A DNA stretch of 64,000 nucleotides from Taiwanofungus camphoratus (GCA_003999685.1 CP021228.1:682001-746000), one strand, 5' to 3'; shown: positions 33,309 to 45,539, counted from the first letter of the stretch. Translations and numbers: made by a program. The notes: generated by a model not told the origin, from the sequence alone.

Positions 33309-34068
33309 CTTGATCCGTGCGCCAACAGGGTCCTCGTGATCCGCTTCTGATGGGGCCCCCTGAACAAAGGGGTTGGACCCCGGATGACATAATGGAGTTC
33401 CTTCGGTTGAACCCGATGGTCTCCACCTTTGACTGGGCGGAGATTCTGGCAGAATCTCTGCTTGAAGCTGAAGCTGCGCGCACGAGAACATTCACTCGTG
33501 CCCGTCTAATGTGCCACACTGTCGGAAGACAAGCGGCCTGGCAGCGATTCCATGCGGACCGACATTTAGATCCTGGTATGACCACCGCCCTGGGTGGAAA
33601 GTACAGAGATTTCTGTGAGTGGTACGACGCCGAAGCAAAGGCGTTTGAAATGTACCATAATTGGAGAGATGAGGGGATAGCGGAACCCAGTATCCGCGAT
33701 GACCCCCTTATCTACCCAAATGATAACTGAGGCCCGAAACCTGTAGGGCTAGACTCAGTTCCATAGGTGATTTACTGACGGAACGGAATGACCGGGCCGA
33801 GTAAACACATAGAGCGTGAAAAAGTGGGTCGGGCGGGGGTTAGGTACGGCGTCTTATGGATGACTGTATCTTTCTCTTTGCAGGCCTAACTGGATTATAT
33901 GCCCACGCCACATAACGAGGCCACCGAAACCTGTAGGTGTGCCGCTCATGCGGGCGCGGATGCCCACTTACTATCATTATTACTCTACATGTACCTACGT
34001 CGTATGGAGTATAAACCCGAGGATTAAAAAAAATAAATAAAAAAAAAAAAAAAAAACTTGATCCGTGC
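33309..34068 (+). mobile_element. 5'-truncated LINE copy 1 with poly(A) and 12-bp target duplication
   Basis: The insert runs from about 33321 to 34056. It begins inside the C-terminal part of a LINE ORF2: the frame from 33321 to the stop at 33730 matches, nearly residue for residue, the minus-strand copy at 34415-34780 (motifs GWTPDDIMEFLRLNP, CEWYDAEAKAFEMYHN). A 3' untranslated part and an A-rich tail (about 34026-34056) follow. The direct repeat CTTGATCCGTGC flanks the insert at 33309-33320 and 34057-34068, showing target-primed integration with severe 5' truncation. Confidence 0.93.
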
Positions 34069-34079
34069 ATTACCATACG
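34069..34079. other. Host spacer between two LINE insertions
   Basis: Only about 11 bases of host DNA (plus the two target duplications) separate two LINEs lying tail to tail, which makes the flanking 0.7-0.8-kb sequences a large inverted repeat. Confidence 0.8.
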
Positions 34080-34913
34080 CCCCGAGATCTTATTTTTTTT
34101 TTTTTTTTTTTAAATTCCTCGGGTTTATACTCCATACAACGTAGGTACATGTAGAGTAATAATGATAGTAAGTGGGCATCCGCGCCCGCATGAGCGGCGC
34201 ACCTACAGTTTTCGGTGGCCTCGTTATGTGGCGTGGGCATGTAATCCAACTAAGTCTGACAGGAAGAGTACAGTCGCCATATGACGCCATACCCGACCCC
34301 GACCCGTTTTTCACGCTCTGTGTGTTTTACTCGGCCCGGTACCCCGTTCCGTCAGCAAAACACTTAAGGAACTGAGTCTGGCCCTACAGGTTTCGGGCCT
34401 CAGTTATCTATTGGTTAGACGGGAGGGTCGTCGCGGATACTGGGTTCCGCTATCCCCTCGTCTATCCAGTTATGGTACATTTCGAACGCCTTTGCCTCAG
34501 CGTCGTACCACTCGCAGAAATCTCGGTATTTACCCCCCAGGGCGGTGGTCATGCCGGGATCTAAATGTCGGTCCGTATGGAACCGTTGCCAGGCCGCTTG
34601 TCTTCCAACAGTGTGGCACATTAGACGGGCACGAGTGAATGTTCTCGTGCGCGCAGCTTCAGCTTCAAGCAGAGATTCAGCTAGGATCTCCGCCCAATCG
34701 AAAGTGGAGACCATCGGGTTGAGCCGAAGGAACTCCATGATGTCATCCGGGGTCCATCCCTTTTGTTCAGGGGGCCCCATCAGAAGCGGATCACGAGGAC
34801 CCTGTTGGCGCTTCGTCCTGATCCAAAACGGACAGTCGAAGAGAACATGTTCCCTAGTTTCCTCCGCTCCACATAGGCAGAGGTGAGGGCCAGGGATATT
34901 GAACCGAGAACGG

Positions 34914-36678
34914 TGATACGACCTAGGGGACCCTGGTACCTAGGGAGTGCTCCGCAACGTGGCTGGGGGTAGTGTGATAACTGTGAGGGTGTGAGGGTAG
35001 GAGCTACAACCTGTATGATACCGGGAAACCTGTATGTCTTGTTTTTGTAAGTAGGGGAGTAAGGGGTCAAGGGTCCTGCACAACAGGATCTTGTTCCTAA
35101 GTGCTATACTATCCCTAAGGCCTTGCGAGGCCCTCCGAAGTATGCGAAGTTCTTCGAGATTCTGCGAAGCCCTTCGAAGTTTTAGCTAAATCACGCGAGC
35201 TGACTTCGTAGGCTGTATAGAGTTAGGGAGCAATAAGCCAATGGACTATAATTTCTACTAAGCGGCAGAGGGTACGAGACTGCTGCGAAGTCCTTTTAGC
35301 TAGAGTTAGCTAAAGGGTATAAGGCTTAGAGGTTTGTTAGAGCGAGGTGGGCGAGGTTTGGCTGGCGTAGGAGACTTGTAGGAGAGGTCAGATGGTTCGG
35401 AGAGCTAATACTTGGAATAGGAATGAGGGAACGAGGTTGCTGGAAGCTCTGAAGTGTCTGATGACGTCGAGGTGTGGGTCGGAGAGTTCGAGGGCGTAGA
35501 GAGATGTACTATAGCCTGTAATGAAGGCTATAGGGGAGTCGTAGGGTTATTCGTAGGACGTAGGGATGACGCAACGTGAGCCTAAGGGTATAACTAAGGC
35601 GGAGGCCCACCGGATAGGTGCTATAAGAGGTGCTGAAGGGCACGAAGTCACGGCGACTTCGTAGATCGTAGTGCGTAGTTCGGGAAGCGTAGACGTAGTT
35701 CGTAGATATATCGCGAGCGTAGACGTAGTTCAAAGGTACTGAAACGGAGCTGGGGTGGAGACTTAGGGACCTTGGGACCGTTCCTAAGGTTGTACTCGCG
35801 GCGCTTTCCTGAGATCGGAGCTACAGGGGAACTGGTATTCCAAAGAGAGAAGCGTACACTGAGGGGTCTCTCTCGTACATAGTAAACTACCTCTGACTAA
35901 ATAGGGGAACGTGAGGTGAACTAATCTTGCGCGAAGCGATCCTTACGAGTCCGAAATGTGTACTAAAACGCATGGACTCCGAAGTGAACACGAGGGGGAT
36001 AGGAACTAATTAGGAACTGAAACAGGGGAACTACGTACGGTAGAAAGGTGACCAAGTTTATTCACGAGGGCGGGATGACTATCCGAGAGCAGCCATGCGC
36101 CGTGATCACCTATCTTAGTGGGCTAAGAGCGCACGAAGTCCTTAGCAGTGGGACTTGGCCTAATCGGGGCAGGAGGTGTCCTAAATGGGTGGAGGGTCAT
36201 ATGGGTACGTCCTAGGATGACCTTATGGCATAGGATCGAGACCCATGGGGGTGCACAAGGCTTCCTAAGTCCAACTTCCGGAACTTCGGACCGTTTCGGA
36301 GCCTATCGGAGGTAGCTGCAATCACAAGAGCTAGGAGAGACTTAGCTAAGACTTCTTAGCTAAGCCCGGGATGAGTGACGTAGTAGATAGGACCTAGATC
36401 CAATGGAACAGTATGGGAGGGCCGGCAGTGTCCGCTAGTGGACTTAGCAGGAGTTAGGGACTTCGCGTCTAGCATTCGAAATCTCGTAGCACCTCGTGTG
36501 ACTTCGCAAGACTTCGTAGGGTGTTAGGAGGGTTTAGGAAGGAGAGGGGGCGTCAGGAATATTATAGGAACCTATCCCTCCTGTCGTAGGCTGTAGGAGA
36601 GTCTTAGAGTGGTCGGTTGGGGGATTAGAAAGCTCCTAAAATCGCGATTCGGGGGCCAGGAGGCTACGGGACTCATCA
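34914..36678 (-). repeat. 3' LTR of the Gypsy element
   Basis: It is 1765 bp and matches the other LTR base for base in the stretches compared. It carries four copies of the palindrome TTAGCTAA (35182, 35306, 36342, 36356), a repeated GCGTAGACGTAGTTC word, and many CTTCG/CGAAG words. Confidence 0.95.
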
Positions 36679-36716
36679 CCTCCTCCCTATTGAAATCCTG
36701 ACTGTCCTCAGTCAGT
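36679..36716 (-). promoter_or_regulatory. Polypurine tract and stem-loop beside the 3' LTR
   Basis: In coding orientation a purine run (complement of CCTCCTCCCTAT, 36679-36690) directly precedes the 3' LTR, as needed for plus-strand priming. Four bases further in is a perfect 7-bp stem with TCCT loop, CTGACTGTCCTCAGTCAG (36698-36715). Confidence 0.8.
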
Positions 36717-36846
36717 GTGCGCGACCGTGGGAATTTGTAGCCTATCGCGTCCGATCTGCGAAGCGGGCGATATCCTGATAGAAGCTAAATCGTGGGTGCC
36801 TCTTATCTTTTTCTCCTCCTTCCCTTTTGCCTTTCCCTTTCCCATC

Positions 36847-38224
36847 ATGTTCGACGATATGGACTCTGATGGTGTTGGCCTAGCTCACAGCGATGTCCTG
36901 ACGCTCCTCGATTCTCGTCTGGAGGGCGTAGCGGAGGCCGAAGATTATCTGCGGTGGGCGAGGAACTTAGGACGTCGTGTGGTACGTATTCTCCTCAATC
37001 GCTCGATACATCGTCTTCACTGCGTTATAGGGTAACTGGCGGGTCCTGTCCCAGGCTTCGAACGCTCCTGCCGATCCTACTTTAGAGGCCGCCATCGTCG
37101 AAGGTTTGACGGCGATCCTCCCTCTCGCGGACTCGTCGTGGATCTCGTGGGCGCGTACCGGCTTTCCTCAGTTCGCCGCTATGCTTCAAGAGCGAGACGC
37201 GCAGCGCGAACTTGCCCGCGCGACCGAACGACTTCGTGTGGAGGCGGCCGAGCGCGCTGCGCTTGAACGTGCTGCCCAACTTGCGGCTTCGTCTTCTGCT
37301 CCTTCGCCGGCCCCTAGTCGTACCTCATCGCGCACTCGTCGTCCCTCAGCTCGGGCCAAGGCAGCAGCTTCTACTCGTGCGGCTTCCCAGGCCAGCTCGA
37401 TCATGGCCTCCGTTTCTAGCGGCCAAGTCGGTGAACTCGCCTCGTCCACTAGTTCGGGTGTCTTCGTAGGGGTCCCTCCTACTCCGGGGAAGGACACTGC
37501 GAAGGCGAAGGCTCCTCCGACGCCCGAAGCCCTGGCTAACATGGCGAAGGCGGCGGAGCATAGGTGAACTCATGCGAAGGTGAGTGCACGTCCTTTTCGT
37601 GACTGTTCGCGGCTTATCATTGCTACCTAGTGCGATCGCTGCAGCACCTACACCGCAGACTTCGAGTGCGAACTCCCCGCGGGCGCCGTGAAGTGTGGTA
37701 AGTGCCTGCGAGAGTCGCAGGGGTGTTATTGGGGCGGATTCTCCGTAGACGGTAAGGAGCGCGGCGTGCGCGTTTCGAAGCGTGGTAGGGCTTCTCGTGC
37801 CCTCGTTATCGCGACATTGCTGATGTTAAGACGTTCCCTAGCTGCGGGCCAACCTCCTCAGGTGTCCCCGCCTCGCGCCCGCGAGTCCAAGAAGGCGAAG
37901 TCGACCCCTGCGCCTACGATGTCGCTCGAGGCCTCGCTGGCCCTTAACGGCGCTGAATACTTGGACGGCCTCACCCCTGCGCATCAAGCCGTTGTCGAAG
38001 GCCTCTGGTATGACCGCGCGATGGCCGAGAGTCGCGCGATGCGTCTCGAAGACTACATCTCGGGGCTCTATCGTGCCGAAACCGCCCTAACCGGTCGTAC
38101 GCCTGCGCCGCTCGACTTGAGCTCTCTCCCCCTTCCTCGCCGTCGCATCGCCGCCTCCTCTACCGATCCTGGTCCCTCTGGTGAGTCCGAGCAGGATGAG
38201 GAAGATGCCGAGGCCGAGGTTTAG
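36847..38224 (+). mobile_element. Antisense accessory coding region of the Gypsy element
   Basis: Between the integrase frame and the 3' LTR, the strand opposite to gag-pol carries three consecutive good-quality frames (from 36847, 37106-37567, 37688-38224) with splice-like signals between them. The first reads MFDDMDSDGVGLAHSD and contains a charged helix. The middle is Ala/Ser/Pro-rich with a long Arg/Glu/Ala coiled-coil segment. The last holds a cysteine group (CDRCSTYTADFEC, then CGKC and CYW) and an acidic tail (SEQDEEDAEAEV). This is not part of the standard Ty3/Gypsy set. Function unknown; the cysteine spacing suggests metal binding. Confidence 0.6.
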
Positions 38225-38756
38225 AAGGTGGGGGGTTCGTAGTTCGTCATCTCGCCCGTTCCGTATCTGTCGCACCAACGTGCTGTATTCTCTCTCGTTG
38301 CGCGTCCCTTTGCTAGGGACCTTTTCCAATATGTGTACAGTAGTCTGAATAAAGCGGACGCAAACGTCGTCCTTGTGAAAAGGTTCCTAAGTGTGTGAAG
38401 TAACCAAACAACACAGCGAAGAATTAGAAGACTTAGGGGGATAAAATGCGCTCATTTAGGCTCAGTAAATCATCATGGCCTTGAAGGGCTTAAGGCCCCT
38501 CGCGCAATCTTCGCTCCGCTCGGCGTTTTAGGAGCTTTTTAGAACGATATCGCGACTTCGTGAGTTGAATCACTATAGTAAAAAGTAGGAGATGTTGTAA
38601 GTAAAAATTCGTAGACATTCGGAACTTCGTAGCTGTCAAACTGAGTGGGGGCTTGTTGGGGAAAGTAAAACATGACCAAAAGGTAAGCGAAAAGTAAAAT
38701 GGACGTAGCGTAATCTTAGCTAAAGTCGGGGTATCGTCGATTGCTCCTCTGATTCT

Positions 38757-40373
38757 TTAGTGAGCTTCGGATGGACTAGAGCCGGACTTAGGAGAGTAGG
38801 GATACGATCCTAGTTCTTCGTCATCGCCTTGGGTGGTAGTCAGCTCTAGTTCGCGAAGTCGCTCCGTCGACACGTCCAAGAGTTCGGTAGGAAGTTCGAG
38901 GGCTTTTCGCGCTAAGTAGGGGATGACTCGGAAGGCTGCCGTAGGCCTGTCGAGTACCGAACCATCCAATTCGCATAGGATATAAGCACCACCTTTGTTC
39001 CTAGATACTACGAGTACTGGGCCGAGGTAGCGAGGTCGCATCTTCCGATTTAGGGACTTTTCTATCTGCGTGTTGCGAATTAGTACTAAATCGCCCTTTT
39101 CGAAGTTGAAATCGTGGATGGAGTGCTTATGCTTTTCTTCGAATCGCAGAGCAGCTTGTCTTCGCGCTTCGTAGACCTTCGAATGTAGTTCCGCTATCTG
39201 AGTCACCCGCTTTTGCAATGCGATAGCTCGACGTGCGATAAGATCGGTCGTGGATAGCATAGAAGACGGAGGAGGAAGGATATAGGTGGCCTCTACGACG
39301 TCCAAAGGGATAACAGGGTGGGTGCCAGTGACCGCGAAATAGGGCGAACATCCCATGCGCTTTCGAGTCGTGATCCTTTCGGACCAGAAGACTGAGTACG
39401 TTGCCTGAGACCATTTAGACTCTTCGCCATCCACGGCCTTGAATAGAGCCTGCCTAACATCGAAGTGAGGCCTCTCCACCAGTCCGTTGGCACGCGAATT
39501 GTATCCGCTAATTCGGATGTGTCGTAGCTGGTACTTCTTCGCTATGTAGTTCGTGGCTTTTACGAAGGGAGCGCCGTTGTCCGTGACTATCTCCGATAGC
39601 GCACCCCACCTACAAACAAAGTCTTCGAAGAGCCATTCTGCCAAAGCTTTAGCCGTCTCCTTGCGAAGCATCCGAAATTCGGGGTACTGGGTTAGAGAAC
39701 ACCGGCCTTGCACCAAGTACCTAAATCCGTTAGAAGGGGGCATATGCATGGTATCTATATGAACCTTTGCGAAGATCGGAGCGGGCGTAGCGACCGTAGG
39801 AGGGATTAGGATCTGCCGCACTTGGCGAATCTGGCATAGGTGGCAGCTTCGAACATACCAGGCAATGTCGATATGGTGGTAGGGCCACCAAAACCGCTCC
39901 GAAATCAGCACCTTCGTAGCGTGTATTCCTCGATGCGCGACTGCATCGTGACATTCTCGGAGGATTCGTAGACGATCTGCCTGCTTTACAACTAGTTTGT
40001 GAGCTCCTTGTGGATCTTTGCGCCAAAGTATGTCCTCGTCGAGGAAGAATAGAAGACAGTATTTTACGAAACCTTCGTATTCTGCATCCGATAGGTTGGC
40101 AGGTCTCGCGAGGCTTCGTAGGAATTTTGCTACTAAGTCAAGTCTTGCGTCAGCTTCCTTGGCCATTTCGGATCTTGGGACGCTATCGTAGCTCTCCTCC
40201 TCCCTATTGAGACCTTGGCTGTCCTCAGCCAACTCGGAGGCGAAGGTTGGAGCTATTGGAGGTGTGGGTGTTGTGATAGGAATGTTAGAGGCGAATTCGT
40301 AAGGGAATAGGGTAGAAATCGATGGTATAGGATGGGAAGGGGGGGCTTGGATGTGATGTAGAAACGAGTGCAT
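38757..40373 (-). mobile_element. Integrase region of the Gypsy element
   Basis: A 538-codon frame with the zinc-binding His/Cys group (HRGIHATKVLISERFWWPYH, then CHLCQ), the retroviral-type integrase core with VHIDTMHMPPSNG and IVTDNGAPF, and the usual C-terminal FEKGDLVLIRN and RYLGPVLVV blocks. No chromodomain was seen at its end. Confidence 0.9.
40196..40232 (-). repeat. Internal copy of the polypurine and stem-loop module
   Basis: The 15 bases CCTCCTCCCTATTGA seen beside the 3' LTR recur here, followed at the same distance by TTGGCTGTCCTCAGCCAA (40215-40232), another perfect 7-bp stem with the same TCCT loop but two changed base pairs. It lies within the start of the integrase frame. 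Confidence 0.8.
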
Positions 40374-40436
40374 TTTGTCTATCCAGTCTTCGAAGTCTTC
40401 TTCGCTGCTCTCTTCTTGATCTCCTGGCTGGGGGGT

Positions 40437-42611
40437 TCATCTTGATAGTCCATCTGGTCCATGCATCGTACCTGGTACATGTACTAGGGTGAAATGGAAT
40501 GTTAGAATCGATACGATCCAGCGATTTATACTCGCGCTGGGTGCGATGTCCGGATTTTGCAACATCCCTTTGATATAGCGTGCGTCCACTTCCACTATAA
40601 GGTTCCTAACTCCGATTAGGTAGATTCGTAGTACGCGAAGTGCTCGAAACAATCCGTAGATCTCTAGCTTCGGTTGCGAGAACCTCCGCTCACGATCATT
40701 TAGTGTGATGGATCCGAAACGATTGTAGAATCGGACTTTAGGGTTGTCCTCATCGCATTGGCAAAGGTGATAGCCAACTGCAATATAGGAGGTGTCAACT
40801 GCTAAGATGACGGGCGCACCTGACAAATAGTTAATGGATCGGAGAGCTGGAGAGGACAGCAAAGCATCCTTAAGGTCCTCCTGCGCTGCGATTTGCGCTG
40901 GACCAAATTCGAAGGGTACCGCCTTTCGCGTTAGGCGTACTAAGGCATCTGCACGATGCGCGAAGTTTCGGATGAAGATACGGACCACTCCAATGGTTCC
41001 TAAAAAGGCTCGAACGTCAGATAGGGTCGCACAAGGTCCCCAGTTGCGTATGGCTGCAACACGAGACTCGTCCGGTAGGCGACCTTCTGGAGTACACCGA
41101 TGCCCTACAACGGTGATTTCGCGGGCAATTAGAATGCTTTTAACTCCAGAAAAGGTACCTCCTGCGTAGCGCATGCGTGTGACTATCCTATTGAGGTTCG
41201 TAAAATGTTCCCAAACAAACTTTCGAATGCCTGGGTTCTCCGAAATAGGTACGAGATTGTACGAACTTTCAGGGCCTTTGACCGGAACATCGTCGATATA
41301 GGGAACCGTTAGGTGAGGAATTTCGGGCTGTAGGATGTGCATAACATCATCGTGGAAGATAGGGACCGAGTTGGTCCATCCCATAGGTAGAGTGACCAAT
41401 CTCATAGCTCCGAAAGGTGTTTGAAATGTCGTAAGATCGCGCGAAGTCTCCGCTATCAAGCGTTCATCATAGCCTACATATAGATCCAACATAGCACCAC
41501 AAGGTCGTCCTCCGAACTGTTCTGCGAGGTGTTCGGGAGTCGGGGGAACACCTGAGTGTTGAATCGTGACAGCGTTTAGGGGTTCCAGACTATGTACGAG
41601 ACGTAGGGACTTTCCGTCTTTCTTCACCACACAAAACCATCGTGAACGATAGGAAGAATTCGAAGGTTCGTAGACCCCAGCTGCGATCTTCTTTTTGATG
41701 ATTGCGCACACTTCGTTGTAGATTCCGGGTGGGATAGGAATGTTCTTTTGTACCCATGGCGTGTGCGGTACTACCGGAAAGTCGATAGGAGGGAAGTACT
41801 CCGGCTTGAAGCACCCCCTTTCGGAGTCATTCCAAGCGAACGCATCAGCGTGTAGGGTCATAAAATGATGTAGTAGGTCCCTCTCTGCTGGTTGTAGGAA
41901 GTCTCCACTGTGTAGCTTGTTCGTGAGATCGTGCCGTTCTTGCGTATATCGCGAAGTAGGTTCGAAAGGTGGTGGAGTCGGTGATAGGGTAGGCATCGTC
42001 GCTAAAGGGTCGCCTTTAATTTCGCGAATGATTCGGAATCGTTCGTCCAAAGCTCCCAGAATAGGGCGAGTCTTCAGCGCTACAGGCTTGTACTTCTTTT
42101 TCGATGCTGCAAATGTAGGAATAGGGGAAGAATCTGACAACTTAGGAAGGGATACCATCGGATTAGGAGCAAGGGAGGGTCTTCGGGCTGACTTCGTGAC
42201 CTTCGTAGCGTTCCTGGGACCTGGAATGGGGATAGAGGATATGTCTTTAGAGGCGGAAAGCGAAAGCATAGGGAGAGAATTCGGATTATCGTGTGAAAGG
42301 AAGGGAGCCTCGTGCGGTGTTGCTGCTGCTAGAAAGCCAGATAGCCACCTAGTATGATCAGCCGGACCTTCCGAGACTTTCGAAGTTTCGCTAAAATAGA
42401 GAGACTGCAGATAGCTAGACACAGAGTTAGAGACTGATAGATAGAGCGCAGGAACAGAATTGTTATCTGCTGCATTTACAGCAGCGAAAGACACGATTTT
42501 AGGGGTATTGGATTCATACTCAATGACCAGGGCGACCTCTCCTTGATTTCTCAAATCCTCGAAGTCTAAAAACCCGATCGCAAATGATTCGAAGAGTTCG
42601 CGTGGGGGCAA
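40437..42611 (-). mobile_element. Reverse transcriptase and RNase H region of the Gypsy element
   Basis: A 724-codon frame with RT blocks SRWFCVVKKDGKSLRLVHSL, TTFQTPFGAMRLVTLPMGW and the catalytic YIDD, then an RNase H-like segment with LAVDTSYIAVGYHLCQ. It overlaps the end of the gag-protease frame by about 46 bases; fungal Ty3/Gypsy elements are known to use frameshift or similar read-through between such frames. Confidence 0.92.
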
Positions 42612-45499
42612 CTATGATGATGGGCTGGTAAGAACTTTTGACGTCCTCGAGGCATCGTAGGGATGGTCGCGACTTCGCTCGTGTTCGGGCATACAATCGT
42701 GATGGTCTGCTCCTCGTTTCTGAAGTTCTTAACCACACTCTCGGTTACCACATCGAAGGGACGGCCTAGAAGGATATCGTAGGAGGGATTGCGTATGACG
42801 TGCATCTGTAGGTACAACACGATGTCGCCTACTTGGAACGAGACGTTTCGAACCAGTCCTAAAGAACGGTCAATACTGCCATTAGCAGACTGCATATTTA
42901 GCTGCACGGAAGGGTCGTAGATTAGCCCTAAGGCATGACAGACTTGCTCTGACATCGCAACCACTTGTGACCCAGGGTCCACGATGCATTCGATTCGCTC
43001 TTTGTTGTCGATTAGGGCTTCGATAGAACGGATAGAGTTCGAGTCGCGGGCTACTATGATTTCGGAGGGTTCTTCCTTTCCGGGTACGTGTCGTAAGTAC
43101 GTTTCGTAGGGGTCTGGAATGATGGTCGAACCAGGGACAAGGGGTTCACCGTGGCACGATAGTTCGGAGGTTGCTAGCGTCGTTTTAGAAGCGAGATCGT
43201 CTGAGAGTTCCGTAATTTGAGCCATATGAGTAGCCTTAGGATCCATAGGCACACGTTTAGGGGTGATAGCTTCGCGATATCGCGCACGAACATCCGGGGA
43301 TATAGATAGTAGCTCCTCGGGCGTTAGTGTAACCACTGGTGTTCTCATAGATCGCGCGAATATTTCCTCTGTAAGTTTCTCCTGATGAACCGGTGTGATC
43401 GTCTTATAGGCCACGTCCTTGCCTTTGTCTGCTGTAGGCTTCGGAGCTGCTGCGAAATTTCGAAGATTCGGAGGTGCGTAAGTAGCATCTCGAGCATTAG
43501 CGAAAGGATGTACTGGTGGAGCGGGCGGTGGAATGGCTGCCTGTGATGCTGGTTGGGCTGGTACGTTAGGTGTAGACGAGGCATGCTCCGATGAGTTCGT
43601 GGGCGGATCGGACGCATTCGCAGGCTTCGGAGGCAAAGGCACTGAATTAGAAGGATAATTGGATCGCTTTAGAATGGTAGGAGGGGTCTGGTTCTGCGTC
43701 TCCGCCACTGGGGCATCTTGGTTAGCAGGGGGATCCACTACTGGATGCTGAGCGCGTCCTATCGGAGGTGTGTTGGCTATGGGTGGGTTTCTAGGATCAG
43801 ACTGCGCGTTAGGAGCACCCTGCCTTCTGCGCTGGGGTACTTCCACACCATCGAAGACTTCGCGACGTCTCCGAAGTTGGTAAATCTCGTGTTCTAAAGC
43901 GGCTATACGATCCTCGGCGGATAGTGAGAATGCGGGCACATTTAGGCGATTGTCGATTTCGAATAGGAGCTGTGGGGAGGAATTTGTGCCATTTCGTCGA
44001 TGATATTCGTAAAGCCTATCGCGAATCGTACGTCCTGGGATCGTTCTGGGTACGAAATTTCCATTTGGCAGCACTATCTTTCCATCTGGGTTGCGCTTGC
44101 ACTTGCCATCCTTGATGTCTTGCTCAATGTGCTTGCAACACCTAGTGCAGCAGTCCAAGTCCCCGCAATAGTGACAGTACTGGCCTTCTACATGAGTGTG
44201 CTCGCCGCGCGAGCTGTCCAATCGAGGGGGTCGCTGGTTCGCAAGAACAGGAGCTAGCGCACTGGTTATGGACTTCGTGAGGATCTCCGCGAACGTCTGT
44301 AGATCCTCTATCTTTAGCGATGAGCCCCCCACGGGCATGGCAGTGGTCGAAGCAGTTACAGTCGTAGCAGAGGTAAGAGTTGTAGAAGTACCAAGGAGTA
44401 CGAACTTCGCTGCGCTATGTAGCTGGTCCAAGGTGTAGGGATCATCGGGTAAGTGATCAGGGAACTTTAGCTGTAACCTAGTAGACACGCGAGCCCATAG
44501 CGAAGGCTGGAAGGCCCTCGCGAAAGCACGGCTTTGCTCGATAGTAGACAACCTATTTTTCGAGATTAGATACTTCGTGATGGCATAAAACTCACGATAG
44601 AAGCTTCCTAAGTCTGCCGCATTGTTGATTCCAATTCTAGCACGTTCTCCTATCAACTGATCCAAGTCAGACATAGACCACATTCTATCGTCCTCTGTGC
44701 CTGGGTAGAGGCTTCTAATCTCCTTCTTGAAGTCTTCGTAGGTCTTCGTGACATCGGAACACTCAGGGAGGGACTCCCATAGGTCCGAAACATCGATAGG
44801 AGGGTAGCGAGTAGTCCAGTGTTTCTTCGTCGCCTCATCCGCTATCTGGCAGCGGACAAAAAGTGACTCTAAGTCCTGGAAATACCTTCGGATGGTCCTA
44901 GGCTGGTCAGGATCGAAGGTAGGGGATGTACGATCTCCTCGAGGCGGCATGAGTGGAGGTGCGTTCATGGTTGACACAGAAATAGGATTTAGGGGATTAG
45001 CTAAAATGGGTGCGGTCAGAGATGGGTTCGAAGCTGAGTTGATGCTAGCCGAAGAAGATTGGGTCGTAGAAGCGTCGGAAAGTGTAATAGAAGGAATCGG
45101 AGGGGAACGCGAAGCTGATGGGAGCGTAGAGGATAGCTGAGGGGATGCCGGTAAATGGACTAAGATAGGGTCAGACGCTGAAGAAGGACCGCTTCCTTCG
45201 GAGGTGTTAGGAAGCTCAGGGGACGTGGACTGAGGTTCGAAGTCCTCAATTGGTGAGTCTTCGGACGTGGTAAGCGTGTCTAGAGACCCTTCGAAAAGAG
45301 CCTCAAAGTCGGGGGTCAATTCGGAAGATTCGAGTGTAGAAATGATATCGGAGGGGATAGTCGTAGGTGTTCGCGAAGAGGTGCTTCGTGGAAGGCCTGC
45401 TTGAGTATAGTAACGATAGCCGACCTGAAAGAACTCGGATAGTAACTGATCGCTGTTTCTCGGAGAGGACTGGTTAGACGTAGGATGATCTGAAGGCAA
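42566..45499 (-). mobile_element. Gag and aspartic protease region of the Gypsy element
   Basis: A 977-codon frame: a Ser/Thr/Pro-rich start, a gag-like helical part (RRYFQDLESLFVRCQ, DLGSFYREFYAITKYLISK), a Cys/His cluster (CHYCGDLDCCTRCCKH), a Pro-rich linker, and near the end a retropepsin-type site IVDPGSQVVAMS with the later ILLGRPF. Confidence 0.9.
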
Positions 45500-45514
45500 T
45501 GAAATCTTGACTGC

Positions 45515-45535
45515 TCCCCCTCGCGGTGGGCTCCA
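45515..45535 (-). other. Primer-binding site of the Gypsy element
   Basis: Just inside the 5' LTR, in coding orientation, the sequence begins TGGAGCCCACCGCGAGG. The leading TGG matches a tRNA 3' CCA end. The tRNA species was not identified. Confidence 0.65.
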
Positions 45536-45539
45536 GAAA

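Noticed and set aside
35509-35733. A 74-residue frame repeated in all three LTRs (NYVYARDISTNYVYASR)
   Set aside because: Its Tyr/Arg/Leu repeats come from tandem GTAGACGTAG-like words in the LTR; there is no sign of translation.
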